DNA of 64,000 nt from Clostridia bacterium. GTDB taxonomy: Bacteria; Bacillota; Clostridia; Oscillospirales; Acutalibacteraceae. The position numbers were made by a program, and so were the translations under genes. The first letter of the stretch is position 1. Every line of letters begins with the position of its first letter. The stretch spans positions 95,229-159,228 of the forward strand of contig CAAFXS010000014.1 in assembly GCA_900767025.1 (NCBI GenBank). The letters are read 5' to 3'. Positions 19,304-28,165 of the stretch are shown one piece after another. A model generated the notes under the pieces. The model saw nothing but the letters and a program-made list of their open reading frames with translations. It was not told the DNA's origin and did not search any database.

Positions 19304-20332
19304 CTATCGTGTTCTGACCTCTTCCTTAGTCTTAAATGTGTAGCCGTAGCTATCAAGAATTTTCATTTTTTTAAGCGCCGCCTCACAGCCCTTTGACACG
19401 CAAAGCTCCGGGTGAGCAGGCACCGTTACATCAACATGCAACGCCTCACTGATAAGAGTATCAAGACCCCACAGCTTGGCACAACCGCCTGTTAAAAGCA
19501 GACTTCCGTTTGTAATATCCGAAACAAGCTGAGGTGACGTTCTTTCAAAAAGCGCTCTTGCGGCAGCGGCAATGCTGTCAAGCTGAGGCTTAAGGCAATC
19601 GCAGATTTCGTTGCCGGAAACCTCCACGGTTTTGGGCAGACCCGTAACGGTATCTCTGCCCTTGGCAAGAACGGTAACATCGGTGTCGCGGTAAACTGCA
19701 CAGCCTGCATTTTTCTTAATATCCTCGGCGGTACGAAGCCCGATAAGCACGCCGTGTTCATCCCTGAGATATTTAACTATTGCACTGTCAAAGCTGTCGC
19801 CTGCTGTTTTAAGAGTTTCTGTCTGGCTCATTGAGCCCTGGCTGACAACCGCCATATCCGTTGTGCCTGCACCCACATCAATAACAAACACACCGCTGGG
19901 GTTAACAGGCTCAACACCGCAGCCGAAGGCGGCACAAAGGCTCTCTTCAATAAGGCACACGGATTTTGCACCTGCGGTAATGAGAACGGAAATAAGAATT
20001 CTGCGTTCAACATCGGTGCTTATTGACGGAACGGAGGCAACAACTCTTGGTCTGAAAATACTTTTTTTCAGCACCTTGTTGATAAAATACCTAACCATCT
20101 GACAGGCAAGGGAATAATTGCTGACAGCACCGTTGACTATGGGCTGAATAACCTCTATCCCCTTTGGCTCTCTGCCCTGGAGAAAATACGCCCTTTTGCC
20201 TGCATATATAACCTTTTCACTTTCGGTATCGTAAGCAATATAGGACGGCTCGTCAAGGACAACGCCCTTGCCAACCACCGATATAACAATACTTCCTGTA
20301 CCTAAATCTATACCTAAATCGTAACCGAACAT
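19304..20332 (-). CDS. MreB/Mbl-family actin-like cell-shape protein
   Basis: 342 residues with the actin-fold nucleotide motifs: phosphate 1 DLGIDLGTGSIVI at the N terminus, phosphate 2 VIDVGAGTTDMAVV, and adenosine motif LLTGGCAKLWGLD. These proteins form membrane-bound filaments that guide lateral wall synthesis. mreC and mreD are not adjacent, so this is probably an Mbl or second MreB rather than the core mreBCD locus. It lies 58 nt after recD2, and its regulation may depend on read-through from that gene. Confidence 0.9.
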   Translation of the reverse strand: MFGYDLGIDLGTGSIVISVVGKGVVLDEPSYIAYDTESEKVIYAGKRAYFLQGREPKGIEVIQPIVNGAVSNYSLACQMVRYFINKVLKKSIFRPRVVASVPSISTDVERRILISVLITAGAKSVCLIEESLCAAFGCGVEPVNPSGVFVIDVGAGTTDMAVVSQGSMSQTETLKTAGDSFDSAIVKYLRDEHGVLIGLRTAEDIKKNAGCAVYRDTDVTVLAKGRDTVTGLPKTVEVSGNEICDCLKPQLDSIAAAARALFERTSPQLVSDITNGSLLLTGGCAKLWGLDTLISEALHVDVTVPAHPELCVSKGCEAALKKMKILDSYGYTFKTKEEVRTR

Positions 20333-20390
20333 AAATTAAAACAGTCCTTAATACATAATACATTTATGTTACTTTAAATTAACTCTGTTG

Positions 20391-20623
20391 TCAAGCACCG
20401 AAAGGGTCTGACTCGTCTTTATTGAGAAAATGCACAAGAGCACTGTAGCGCCTGCTTTTTTTATCATTGTCAACCATTGCTCTGATTGAGCCCTGATTAC
20501 CCACAATAACAAGCAGATTTTTTGCCCTTGTCAGTGCGGTGTAAAACAAATTCCTGTATGCAAGCTTTGGCGGAGTATTTATGGTGGGCAAAACCACTGC
20601 CTCAAACTCACTGCCCTGGCTTT
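20391..20623 (-). CDS. recD2: recD2, 3' exon (C-terminal 77 residues)
   Basis: This is the end of the RecD2 helicase, separated from the rest of the gene by a group II intron. It completes codon 665 (the A of exon 1 plus AA here gives Lys) and continues S-Q-G-S-E-F-E-A, then motif VI as YRNLFYTALTRAKNLLVIVG. The family sequence across this point is TVH-KSQGSEF, so exact splicing restores a 741-residue protein of normal length. The exon has no start signal of its own. Confidence 0.9.
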
Positions 20624-20671
20624 ATAACGATAGGTAACTCTTTGATGTTATCTCCAAGTTTTCCCCCGTTC

Positions 20672-20706
20672 CACACCGTACGTACACCTTTCAGCGTATA
20701 CGGCGT
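20672..20706 (-). ncRNA. Group II intron domain V
   Basis: A 34-35-nt hairpin with the hallmark pattern on the minus strand: a CGCCGTATACGC arm, a GAAA loop and a return arm with GTACGTACGGTG. This is the catalytic core of group II ribozymes. It lies about 48 nt from the intron 3' end, with the domain VI stem (GATAAC...GTTACCTATC) between. Confidence 0.9.
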
Positions 20707-20750
20707 TCCATCAATAATCAAATTTTGTTATCTTAATACAAACTTACAGA

Positions 20751-22652
20751 TTATTTCGTTTTCTGCTTCTTCCACATAGTGATATGTGGAAGGTTAAGGG
20801 TTTCCCTTAACCTATTGATTTTAGTTAATTGTTTTTGATTGATATTATACAGTTGCATATAATATCTAATAGTTTCATCATTTGTGGAGTGGATTAGCAC
20901 GTGCATATCTCTGTGGAGTATAATCAAGTTTTCATACTTATCAGTTCCGCCCAATTTTCTCGGAATTATATGATGACAATGAATGTCATTTATTTCCAAT
21001 TCAATGTTCAGTATGGCACATTTGCCTTTTTGAGCAGAGAATAAGGAAATTCTGTTATCTTGGTATTCAATACTTCCAAATGATGCTTGTTTCATCAATT
21101 GTTGTATTTTCTTGATTGAGCATCCTAACGTTGCCTTCTGGTGTTTTCTTCCTTCAGGCGAGTATTCGTTTGCTTTTTGGTCAAACATACTCGGATAATT
21201 GAACTTGATATACCCGATTGGAACAATAGGGGATTGCTTGATGTATCTCATCATTTTACTTTTTCCGTATCGTTCCTGAAATTCTTTGTGGATTGTAGCA
21301 TCTATCGGTTTGATAGTAGTGAATCCTTCAACTCTGTTGAACATCCTGTTACTTAACCTCTTTTGAAGTGGGTCAAGGTCAAAATATACCCTTGAAGCAT
21401 ATCTGTAATAGTTATGTATTCCCATAACCATTTGATTGTATATTCGAATATTTCTGACCTGCTCATCGTCGTTCTTAGGGTTTTCGATTAGCTTCAGTTG
21501 TTCGATTAGTTGATTTTCTATGCGTTTAAGTGCCTTCCGCTTTATTCTCCCAATTGCTACCCAGCTCTTTTTGGTAAATCCTTTTTGATGATAGTCTGAA
21601 GGGATTTCCTTTTTGTGAGAGACTTTGAATTCAAAGCCCAAGAAATCAGTCCATTTCCTTCTCAAGTTGGTTATACCCGACTTTTCTGGACTTATGTCCA
21701 GATACAGTCTTTCTTTTAGCCACGCCGTAGTTGCTTCAAAAACCTTTTCCGCAGTTTTGATGTCCCTGCAAAATATTTTGAAGTCATCTGCATATCTTAC
21801 TATCCGCATTTCTTTGAGATTAGAATATCTTCTCAAGGATTGGTACATTGCGTTTGGGGCTGCATATTGATACTTGGATGGGAATTCGACCCATTGTGAA
21901 GTAATCCACCAGTCCAACTCATTGAGATATACATTTGCAAGTAGAGGGGATAATATTCCTCCTTGTGGCGTTCCTTTGTCTGGGTATATTTTGGTTTTGT
22001 CGGGTAGTACAATAGGTGCTTTTAGCATTTCTTTAATAATGCAGATACACTTCTTGTCCTTTATCCCTAATTGCCAAAGTTGTTTGATGAGTTTATCGTG
22101 ATTAACATTATCGAAAAAGCCTTTGATGTCAACATCAACAACAAAGTGCATTACTCCACAGGTAACCGTATGACAACAGGTAGCAAACGCATTTTCCGCC
22201 GACCTAAGTGGCCTGAAACCAAAACTATATTTATAGAATTTTGCTTCCATTATCGGTTCTAACACCTGTTTGAAGCACTGTTGTACTATTCTATCTACTA
22301 TGCAAGGAATACCTAATGGCCTCGTTTTAGTAGGGTCACCAGTTTTAGGGATTTCCACCCTCTTGACTGGTTTCGGTACAAACCATTGAAGTTTTGCTCT
22401 TATGGTTTTGAGGTATTGCTCTTCGGTCATATTTCCCAGATATGTAATATCTTTTCCATCTACACCGGGAGTCTTGCTACCTCCGTTTTTCTTAATGTTC
22501 CGGTATGCCATCAATATATTTTCTCTTGAATTTATATATTGCATAAGGTCGTAAAAATTTTCGCCTTTGCAACTTCTGGCATACAACTCATCTTGTACAT
22601 TAACTAAATCATAGTATTTGCTGTTACGAATTCTATCTGGCATAGGCATCAT
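20751..22652 (-). CDS. ltrA: Group II intron reverse transcriptase/maturase with HNH endonuclease
   Basis: 633-residue LtrA-type protein that assists splicing and performs target-primed reverse transcription. The RT domain includes RPLGIPCIVDRIVQ, VVDVDIKGFFDNV, GTPQGGILSPLLANVYLNE (about 227-245) and the catalytic YADD at 287-290. Maturase domain X follows (IYNQMVMGIHNYYRYA, about 404-419). The HNH endonuclease lies at about 544-590 (C-H-H-I-I-P-R-K-L-G-G and N-L-I-I-L-H). Three Met codons (M-M-P-M) compete for the start just after AAAAGGAG. It is complete, with no frameshift. Confidence 0.96.
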   Translation of the reverse strand: MMPMPDRIRNSKYYDLVNVQDELYARSCKGENFYDLMQYINSRENILMAYRNIKKNGGSKTPGVDGKDITYLGNMTEEQYLKTIRAKLQWFVPKPVKRVEIPKTGDPTKTRPLGIPCIVDRIVQQCFKQVLEPIMEAKFYKYSFGFRPLRSAENAFATCCHTVTCGVMHFVVDVDIKGFFDNVNHDKLIKQLWQLGIKDKKCICIIKEMLKAPIVLPDKTKIYPDKGTPQGGILSPLLANVYLNELDWWITSQWVEFPSKYQYAAPNAMYQSLRRYSNLKEMRIVRYADDFKIFCRDIKTAEKVFEATTAWLKERLYLDISPEKSGITNLRRKWTDFLGFEFKVSHKKEIPSDYHQKGFTKKSWVAIGRIKRKALKRIENQLIEQLKLIENPKNDDEQVRNIRIYNQMVMGIHNYYRYASRVYFDLDPLQKRLSNRMFNRVEGFTTIKPIDATIHKEFQERYGKSKMMRYIKQSPIVPIGYIKFNYPSMFDQKANEYSPEGRKHQKATLGCSIKKIQQLMKQASFGSIEYQDNRISLFSAQKGKCAILNIELEINDIHCHHIIPRKLGGTDKYENLIILHRDMHVLIHSTNDETIRYYMQLYNINQKQLTKINRLRETLNLPHITMWKKQKTK

Positions 22653-23394
22653 CTCCTTTTCATAAAGATTGGAGTATGATTTTCTTTGTCTTACTCGAAG
22701 CTATACTATATTTGTATTGAAGTTTCTTTTATTGATTATTTGACTTAGGGCTATTCCTCCATCTTCATTACAAAGACTTCATAGGTCGTGCCCCTACTCT
22801 CACCATTCTACAATAAGTTTCTATGATTACTCATAATCCCCTTATTTACACTTCTTTAGTTCCTAACAACTTCCGTGTGAATGGCTTTCCGTGTTCCTTT
22901 AAAATTATCTGTACATATATACTTAGGTGCCTTCTATACCCCCGTTGGCTCAGTGGTTGCCTGTAACAACCACAGGTTTTTCCGCTTCACAATACGTACT
23001 AAACCATACCAACTATTTGCTTTGCAAATCTGCGATTTTCATCGCATCCAACCTGAGGAGGCGTACATTCGAAGGTTCGTCAGTCAAATTTGACATTCTC
23101 ACCATATATATTTTATAGAGCCCCAGTCTATCATTTCCCATATTATTTCGGTAGTTTTTCTAACAGGCGGGTTCTAACCACTTTTGTACCAATTATACTC
23201 GACTACTTAGTTTAACTTAGGTACTCTTTCAACTGACTTCACCGAACTTTATACCTTTCACATTTTAGGCTGTGAAACGCATATCGGAGTATTAGGCAAG
23301 ATATTTCAGGGCGTTACCCCATCATTCTATCTTTCATTATAAAGGTTTATGACATTTGTCATACTCGTACTTTTCATACGAGAACGCGTCATAC
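22653..23394 (-). ncRNA. Group II intron 5' ribozyme region (domains I to IV)
   Basis: 742 nt upstream of the maturase gene with no gene of its own. It should fold into domain I (exon recognition), II, III and the start of IV. Short inverted repeats are frequent, for example CTCGTA with TACGAG and ATGAC with GTCAT just inside the 5' end. The small plus-strand frames here are chance. A full fold was not computed. Confidence 0.75.
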
Positions 23395-25387
23395 TGTGGA
23401 CGGTCATTGCATAGGCAAGCTCAATTTCCTTGGCGTTTTCAAAGCTATACATAGCCTCCCTGTCATCAAACATAACATTGATGATATCGTTTGCCCTGTC
23501 AATTTTTGTCAAAATTCCTATGTCACCGTTAAAAACACCCGTTCCGTTTTCACCGCTTTTAAACCAAGGAACATCATAGTTATTCTTAATCTGCATTACC
23601 TTATCGCCCTCACGGAGAATATATCCGCGGTTATGCAGCTCTGCCTTGCCCGGTGCAGGAGGGTTAAGCCTGCTCTGTAAAAGAGCATTGATATTTTCCG
23701 TGCCTGTTTCCCCTTTTCTGCTTGGGCAAAGCACCTGAATCTGTGTCATAGGGTCATAGCCGTAGCCAGCAGGAATACGGCTTGTAACAAGATTAACAAT
23801 TTTTGAGGGTGCGTTATACCGTGAATCCTCGTTAAGCAGAAAGAAATCGGAATTAATATCGCTGTTGTTGAGAACAGGCATTTCGCCGTTAACAACCCTG
23901 TGAGCGTTTGAAACAATCATACTTTCCATTGCCTGACGGAAAATTTTGTCAAGGCTCACCACTCCGATTAAACCGCTTTTTATCAAATCTGCAAGCACAT
24001 TGCCTGCGCCCACAGGGGGAAGCTGGTCCTTGTCGCCAACCATAATCAAACGGCAGGAAAGCGGAAGTGCGTCAAGCAGGGCTGAAAACACCGTTACATC
24101 AACCATTGAAAGCTCGTCCACAATAACTGCATCGCAGTCAAGGGGATTGCGGATATTATGTACAAACTCCGGCTCCGTTGCGCCCTCACGGTATTCAACC
24201 TCAAGCAGTCTGTGAATGGTTTTTGCCTCGTAGCCTGTAAGCTCGGTCATTCGCTTTGCGGCTCTGCCGGTGGGCGCGGCAAGTGCAACCTCCATACCCC
24301 TGTTTTTCATCAGGCTGATTATGCCCTTTACGGTGGTTGTTTTACCCGTTCCGGGGCCGCCGGTAAGGATAAGCATACCCTTGTTAACGGCAATGCTGAT
24401 GGCTTGCCTTTGCTTTTCGTCAAAGGTGATGCCGTTTGATTTTTCAAAGGCGGATATTTCCTCCGGTGCAATTTCCTTTTGCTGTGGAGGAAACCTTAGC
24501 ATAACCTGTATTCTTTCGGCAATGGACGATTCCGCTCTGTAAATATTGGGCAAAAACAAAAATTCCCTGCCGTCTATCATTTCCTGCACAAGCTGATTAC
24601 CGTCAATAGCGTTATCAATAGCAATCTCCGCCTCGTCCTCACTGCATTCAAGCAGTGACATTGCAGGCTTTAAAATACTGTTTCTGGGCAAACAGGTGTG
24701 ACCGTTATTAAGATTATACCTTACCACATAAACAACGCCTGCCTGACAGCGATAATCAAACACAGGACCGTCGGGAAGATTAAAGGCGATTTCATCAGCT
24801 CTGTCAAAGGTGATGCCGACACTGTCATCAACAAAAGCATATGGATTTTCCGTAATAATATCAACGGCATTTGATTTGTAAAGGCTGTAAGCGTTAAAAG
24901 CCTCCTGCTGAGTAAGACCCAAATCCGACAGCTTGTTCATAACATCACGGGCGACAAACTGCATTTTAAAATCCTTGCTGATTTTTTTAGCTCTTTGCTT
25001 GGTGATACCCTTTATTTCCGCCAGGCGTTCAGGCTCGTTTTCAATAACATTAAAGGTGTCGGAGCCGAATTTTTCAACAATCTTTGAAGCCGTTGCCTCA
25101 CGGACGCCCTTAACAATACCTGCTGACAAAAACCTAAGCATACCCGAGGCGTCGGCAGGCAGAGTCCTCTGAAGCCTTAAGGCTTTAAACTGTCGTCCGA
25201 AGGTGGGATGCATCACCCATTCGCCCTGAAAAACCACCTCTTCGCCTACGGCAACAGAGCCAAGCACGCCTACAACGGTGACTATTTCATCACCTGCGTC
25301 AACCTCAACAACACCGAAGCCGGTAGAATCGTTACTGAATGTTATTTCTTCAATTGTACCTGTTAAATTCTCCGGCTCACGTTCCAT
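23395..25387 (-). CDS. recD2: recD2, 5' exon (residues 1-664 and first base of codon 665)
   Basis: ATP-dependent 5'-3' DNA helicase RecD2. N-terminal OB-like region, helix-hairpin-helix repeats (about 90-200), then the SF1 core: Walker A TGGPGTGKTTTVKG, Walker B AVIVDELSMVD, motif III MVGDKDQLPPVGAGN, and the late IELAYAMTVH motif, where the intron interrupts. Without splicing the frame runs 22 codons into the intron and stops, losing motif VI, so an unspliced product should be inactive. ATG and coding start are typical. Confidence 0.93.
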
Positions 25388-25476
25388 AAATTTCTCCGTA
25401 AAATAGATTTTATTTTTGTATTATATCACAGAAATAAGCAAATTAAAAGAGATTTGAAAAACTTGTAAGCTACCGT

Positions 25477-26661
25477 TTAAGGCTCCTTGTAGGCAAACAT
25501 TATTACCTTGTGGGTATCATTGCAGTTAAAGGATATTTCATCTGTTTTTACAATGCTTGAAAAGGGGTCAACGCTTTTCAAAATAAAATAAATACCGCCG
25601 TTATCAATAAGCTCTGTTTTTGATTTTTCATACACCTTATCATCGGCAAATTCAAGCTCAATTGCAGGGTCGTTATTTGTAATACTTGTTTTAACCGCTT
25701 TTCTTATTCCCGAAACATCATAGCTGTCAAAATAAAGAGAACTCTCCCTAAAATAGCTTAAATCCTCCTGTGAATAATTAAGCTCTCCGTAAATGGTATC
25801 TGTTTTATGTGTAGACGAAAAGGAATCACCTGTTCTGCAAAAGAATATATGGCTGGCAAAATCACCGTTAACACCCTTTTCATAGCTGTCACCCCAGGTG
25901 GGGTCGCTGAAGCAGTATTCGCCGTTAACCTTTTGATAAACCCATGCGTGCTTGCTTTCACCCTCCGGGGTTACGGCATCGCCTGTAACATAAATTGCCT
26001 GCATACCCGCCCTGTTAAGAAGATACTGATACGCCTTGGCGTATCCTGCACAAATTGCCTTGTTTTCAAGGAACACACCCTCAATTGTTGAGTCCCTTGG
26101 TTCGATATCAATACCATCCACTGCATTATCGTCATCATATTCCGTATGGGTAACAATATAATCAAAAAAATAAACAGCTTTTTCATATTCGCTGCCTGAT
26201 GCACCGGAAAGTATTTCACTGACTCTGTCCTCAATTAAAAACATTCTTTCCACAGCTTCGTCCTTTGGATAAAGATACTTGGGCTTCAGTATACCTGCGG
26301 TGCTGTATGTGCTGTCGCCCTTGGTCCAAAAAATCTCCGGGTGCTCGCTTAACATTAAACGAAAAACCTTAAAAACAGTTTCGGACTCGGGCATACTGCG
26401 AATAAAAATATTTTCTTTGTACCTGTTAACGCCGTTATATAGGGTGTTATAAATTTCCTTTTCCTCGTCATTGAGCCGAGAATACATCAGCCCCGGCTCA
26501 TCCTCCGTATTTTCGGCATAAGCACTTTCCTGAACATTTTCGGAGGAGGCAAGCAGACTGTCAACCTTTTTTGTTAAGCTGTAGCCTGAATACAAATCAT
26601 AGGTATATATTCCCAGGGCAATAATCAGCACGACTGAAATTACTTTAAACAGTTTTTTCAT
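25477..26661 (-). CDS. Membrane-anchored transglutaminase-like protein
   Basis: 394 residues with an N-terminal signal anchor (5-22). The transglutaminase-like catalytic triad is visible: Cys204 in KAICAGYAKAYQYLL, His238 in ESKHAWVY and Asp253 in DPTWGD. Residues 60-170 form a helical leader and 300-394 a C-terminal beta-rich region. Bacterial proteins of this kind are usually secreted proteases or cross-linking enzymes, often acting at the wall; the substrate is not known. AGGAG lies 7 nt before the ATG, and the gene is divergent from the HAD phosphatase. Confidence 0.82.
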   Translation of the reverse strand: MKKLFKVISVVLIIALGIYTYDLYSGYSLTKKVDSLLASSENVQESAYAENTEDEPGLMYSRLNDEEKEIYNTLYNGVNRYKENIFIRSMPESETVFKVFRLMLSEHPEIFWTKGDSTYSTAGILKPKYLYPKDEAVERMFLIEDRVSEILSGASGSEYEKAVYFFDYIVTHTEYDDDNAVDGIDIEPRDSTIEGVFLENKAICAGYAKAYQYLLNRAGMQAIYVTGDAVTPEGESKHAWVYQKVNGEYCFSDPTWGDSYEKGVNGDFASHIFFCRTGDSFSSTHKTDTIYGELNYSQEDLSYFRESSLYFDSYDVSGIRKAVKTSITNNDPAIELEFADDKVYEKSKTELIDNGGIYFILKSVDPFSSIVKTDEISFNCNDTHKVIMFAYKEP

Positions 26662-26774
26662 AAAATACTCCTAAAAAAGATACATTATATTTTAACATAT
26701 TTGTAGGTCATTGGTATAGATAAAATATTAAATATGTGATAAAATATTTGAAACTTAAGAAAAAGGTGAAAATT

Positions 26775-27599
26775 ATGCCGATAAAACTTATAGCAACCGA
26801 TTTAGACGGCACCCTTATGGCACCTGACCATATGACAGTTACAAGGCGGACAAAAGACGCTCTTGAGGCGGCACATTCCCGCGGTATAAAAATAGCCATT
26901 GCCACAGGAAGACCCCTGTCGCTGACTGATTATGTTACCCAGCAAATTCCCTTTGCCGATTATGTTATCTACGCCAACGGTGCCGGTGCTTTTGACAGGA
27001 ACGCTAATAAGATTATATACGAAAATCTGATTTGTAATACTGATGCAAAGGAAATTATTAATCATTTTTTAGATAAAAAGGTTTTCTTTGAAATATATAT
27101 CGACGGAAAAAGCCACTATCAGCAGGGCACCGAGGAGCTTTTTGACAGCAAAGGCATTGATGAGAATTTTATTGAAGAGGTTAAAAAGACAATGACGCCT
27201 CACAGCAATCTTGTTGACTATTTGGGCGATAAGGGAATTGAAAAAATCACCCTTTATTCCATTAAGGAAAAGGACTTTCCCCGTTATGAAGAATGGCTGA
27301 AAAGCTTTGGCTATGAAACCGCCAGCAGCTTTTACGGCAATCTTGAGGCCACTGCTCCCGGTGTTAACAAGGGCAGTGCTCTGACGGGAATAATGGACGA
27401 GCTTAATATTACGCCTGATGAGGTTATGTGCTTCGGCGACGCAGGAAATGATATTGATATGCTTAAGCTGGTAAAATATTCCTTTGCAATGGGCAATGCA
27501 GACGAAGACTGCAAAAAGGCCGCAAAATTCCTTGCAGGGTCAAATGCAGAGGACGGTCTTGCAGCAGCAGTTGAGGAATATGTTTTAAATAATGGATAA
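26775..27599 (+). CDS. Cof-type HAD-IIB phosphatase
   Basis: 274-residue haloacid dehalogenase-family phosphatase acting on sugar phosphates or flavin nucleotides. Motif I is DLDGTLMAPD, motif III includes the Lys of GVNKGSAL, and motif IV is CFGDAGNDIDML. A C2B cap lies between. I start at the ATG after AAAGGTG, 39 nt downstream of the longest frame's start, because the added residues lie upstream of the binding site and are not part of the family. Confidence 0.9.
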   Translation: MPIKLIATDLDGTLMAPDHMTVTRRTKDALEAAHSRGIKIAIATGRPLSLTDYVTQQIPFADYVIYANGAGAFDRNANKIIYENLICNTDAKEIINHFLDKKVFFEIYIDGKSHYQQGTEELFDSKGIDENFIEEVKKTMTPHSNLVDYLGDKGIEKITLYSIKEKDFPRYEEWLKSFGYETASSFYGNLEATAPGVNKGSALTGIMDELNITPDEVMCFGDAGNDIDMLKLVKYSFAMGNADEDCKKAAKFLAGSNAEDGLAAAVEEYVLNNG

Positions 27600-27620
27600 A
27601 AATTTACCATTAATACGCCC

Positions 27621-27649
27621 TTGAAAAAGCACAACCAATTTAGTATATT
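27621..27649 (+). promoter_or_regulatory. Predicted promoter of the NuoEF/GltD/HypBA operon
   Basis: TTGAAA, a 17-nt spacer and TATATT, 42 nt upstream of the NuoE-like ATG. Confidence 0.6.
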
Positions 27650-27690
27650 ATTAATAATTTACGGCATTTATTAATCAAACGGAGGAGATT

Positions 27691-28164
27691 ATGGATAATA
27701 AAGTCAATCTTGAGCTTATTTCACCTGTGCTTGACAGCCTTGCAGGCGAAAAAGGAACTCTTATCACAATATTGCAGAAAACCCAGGAGATTTACGGTTA
27801 TCTGCCACAGGAGGCAATTTGCCTTATCAGCGAAAAAACAGGCATTGCAGAAAGCGAGATAATGGGTGTTGCAACCTTCTACACCCAGTTTCGTTTAACG
27901 CCCGTGGGCAAGTATCTGATAATGCTTTGCCAGGGCACTGCCTGTCATGTAAATTCAAGTCAGCTTATTTTGCAGACCATTAAGGATGAGCTTGGCATAG
28001 ACGACGGTGAAACCACTGATGACGGTCTGTTCACTCTAAAATGCGTTGCCTGTCTTGGATGCTGCTCGCTGTCACCCGTTATGATGATTAACGAGAATAC
28101 ATACGGCTCGTTAACTCCCGAAAAGACAAAGAAGATTTTGAAAGAATTGAGGGAGGCTGAGTAA
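27691..28164 (+). CDS. NuoE-like [2Fe-2S] subunit of a soluble NADH oxidoreductase
   Basis: 157 residues: a helical N-terminal bundle and a thioredoxin-like domain with the four [2Fe-2S] ligands in CQGTACHV and CVACLGCC. It corresponds to NuoE/HydC/HndA, the small electron-transfer partner of NuoF-like subunits in bifurcating hydrogenases and formate dehydrogenases. GGAGGAG lies before the ATG. The next gene starts 1 nt after its stop, so the two are coupled. Confidence 0.92.
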   Translation: MDNKVNLELISPVLDSLAGEKGTLITILQKTQEIYGYLPQEAICLISEKTGIAESEIMGVATFYTQFRLTPVGKYLIMLCQGTACHVNSSQLILQTIKDELGIDDGETTDDGLFTLKCVACLGCCSLSPVMMINENTYGSLTPEKTKKILKELREAE

Positions 28165-28165
28165 T

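Larger units (their letters stand above)
20624..23394 (-). mobile_element. Group II intron with encoded reverse transcriptase, inside recD2
   Basis: About 2.77 kb in the same orientation as recD2. Evidence: a maturase/RT gene, a canonical domain V hairpin close to the 3' end, a 3' terminus ending in AT, and an A 8 nt from the end in a domain VI-like stem as candidate branch point. Both ends are fixed by the rule that joined exons must restore the conserved TVHKSQGSEF helicase motif. The 5' end reads GTATG, where the common consensus is GTGYG. A candidate EBS1 (TGTGG) facing the last exon bases (CCACA) is at 22970-22974. It looks intact and splicing-competent. Confidence 0.9.

Noticed and set aside
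20764..20785. TGTGGA motifs inside the maturase gene as EBS1
   Set aside because: EBS1 should lie in domain I upstream of the maturase gene, so copies in or after the coding part were not considered.
22881..23118. Two small plus-strand frames (63-70 residues) in the intron 5' region
   Set aside because: They are antisense to the ribozyme part of the group II intron and have no binding sites or recognisable products.
20391..25387. recD2 as a plain pseudogene broken by IS insertion or assembly error
   Set aside because: The interrupting sequence has intact group II intron features, lies in sense orientation, and its removal restores the exact reading frame and motif.
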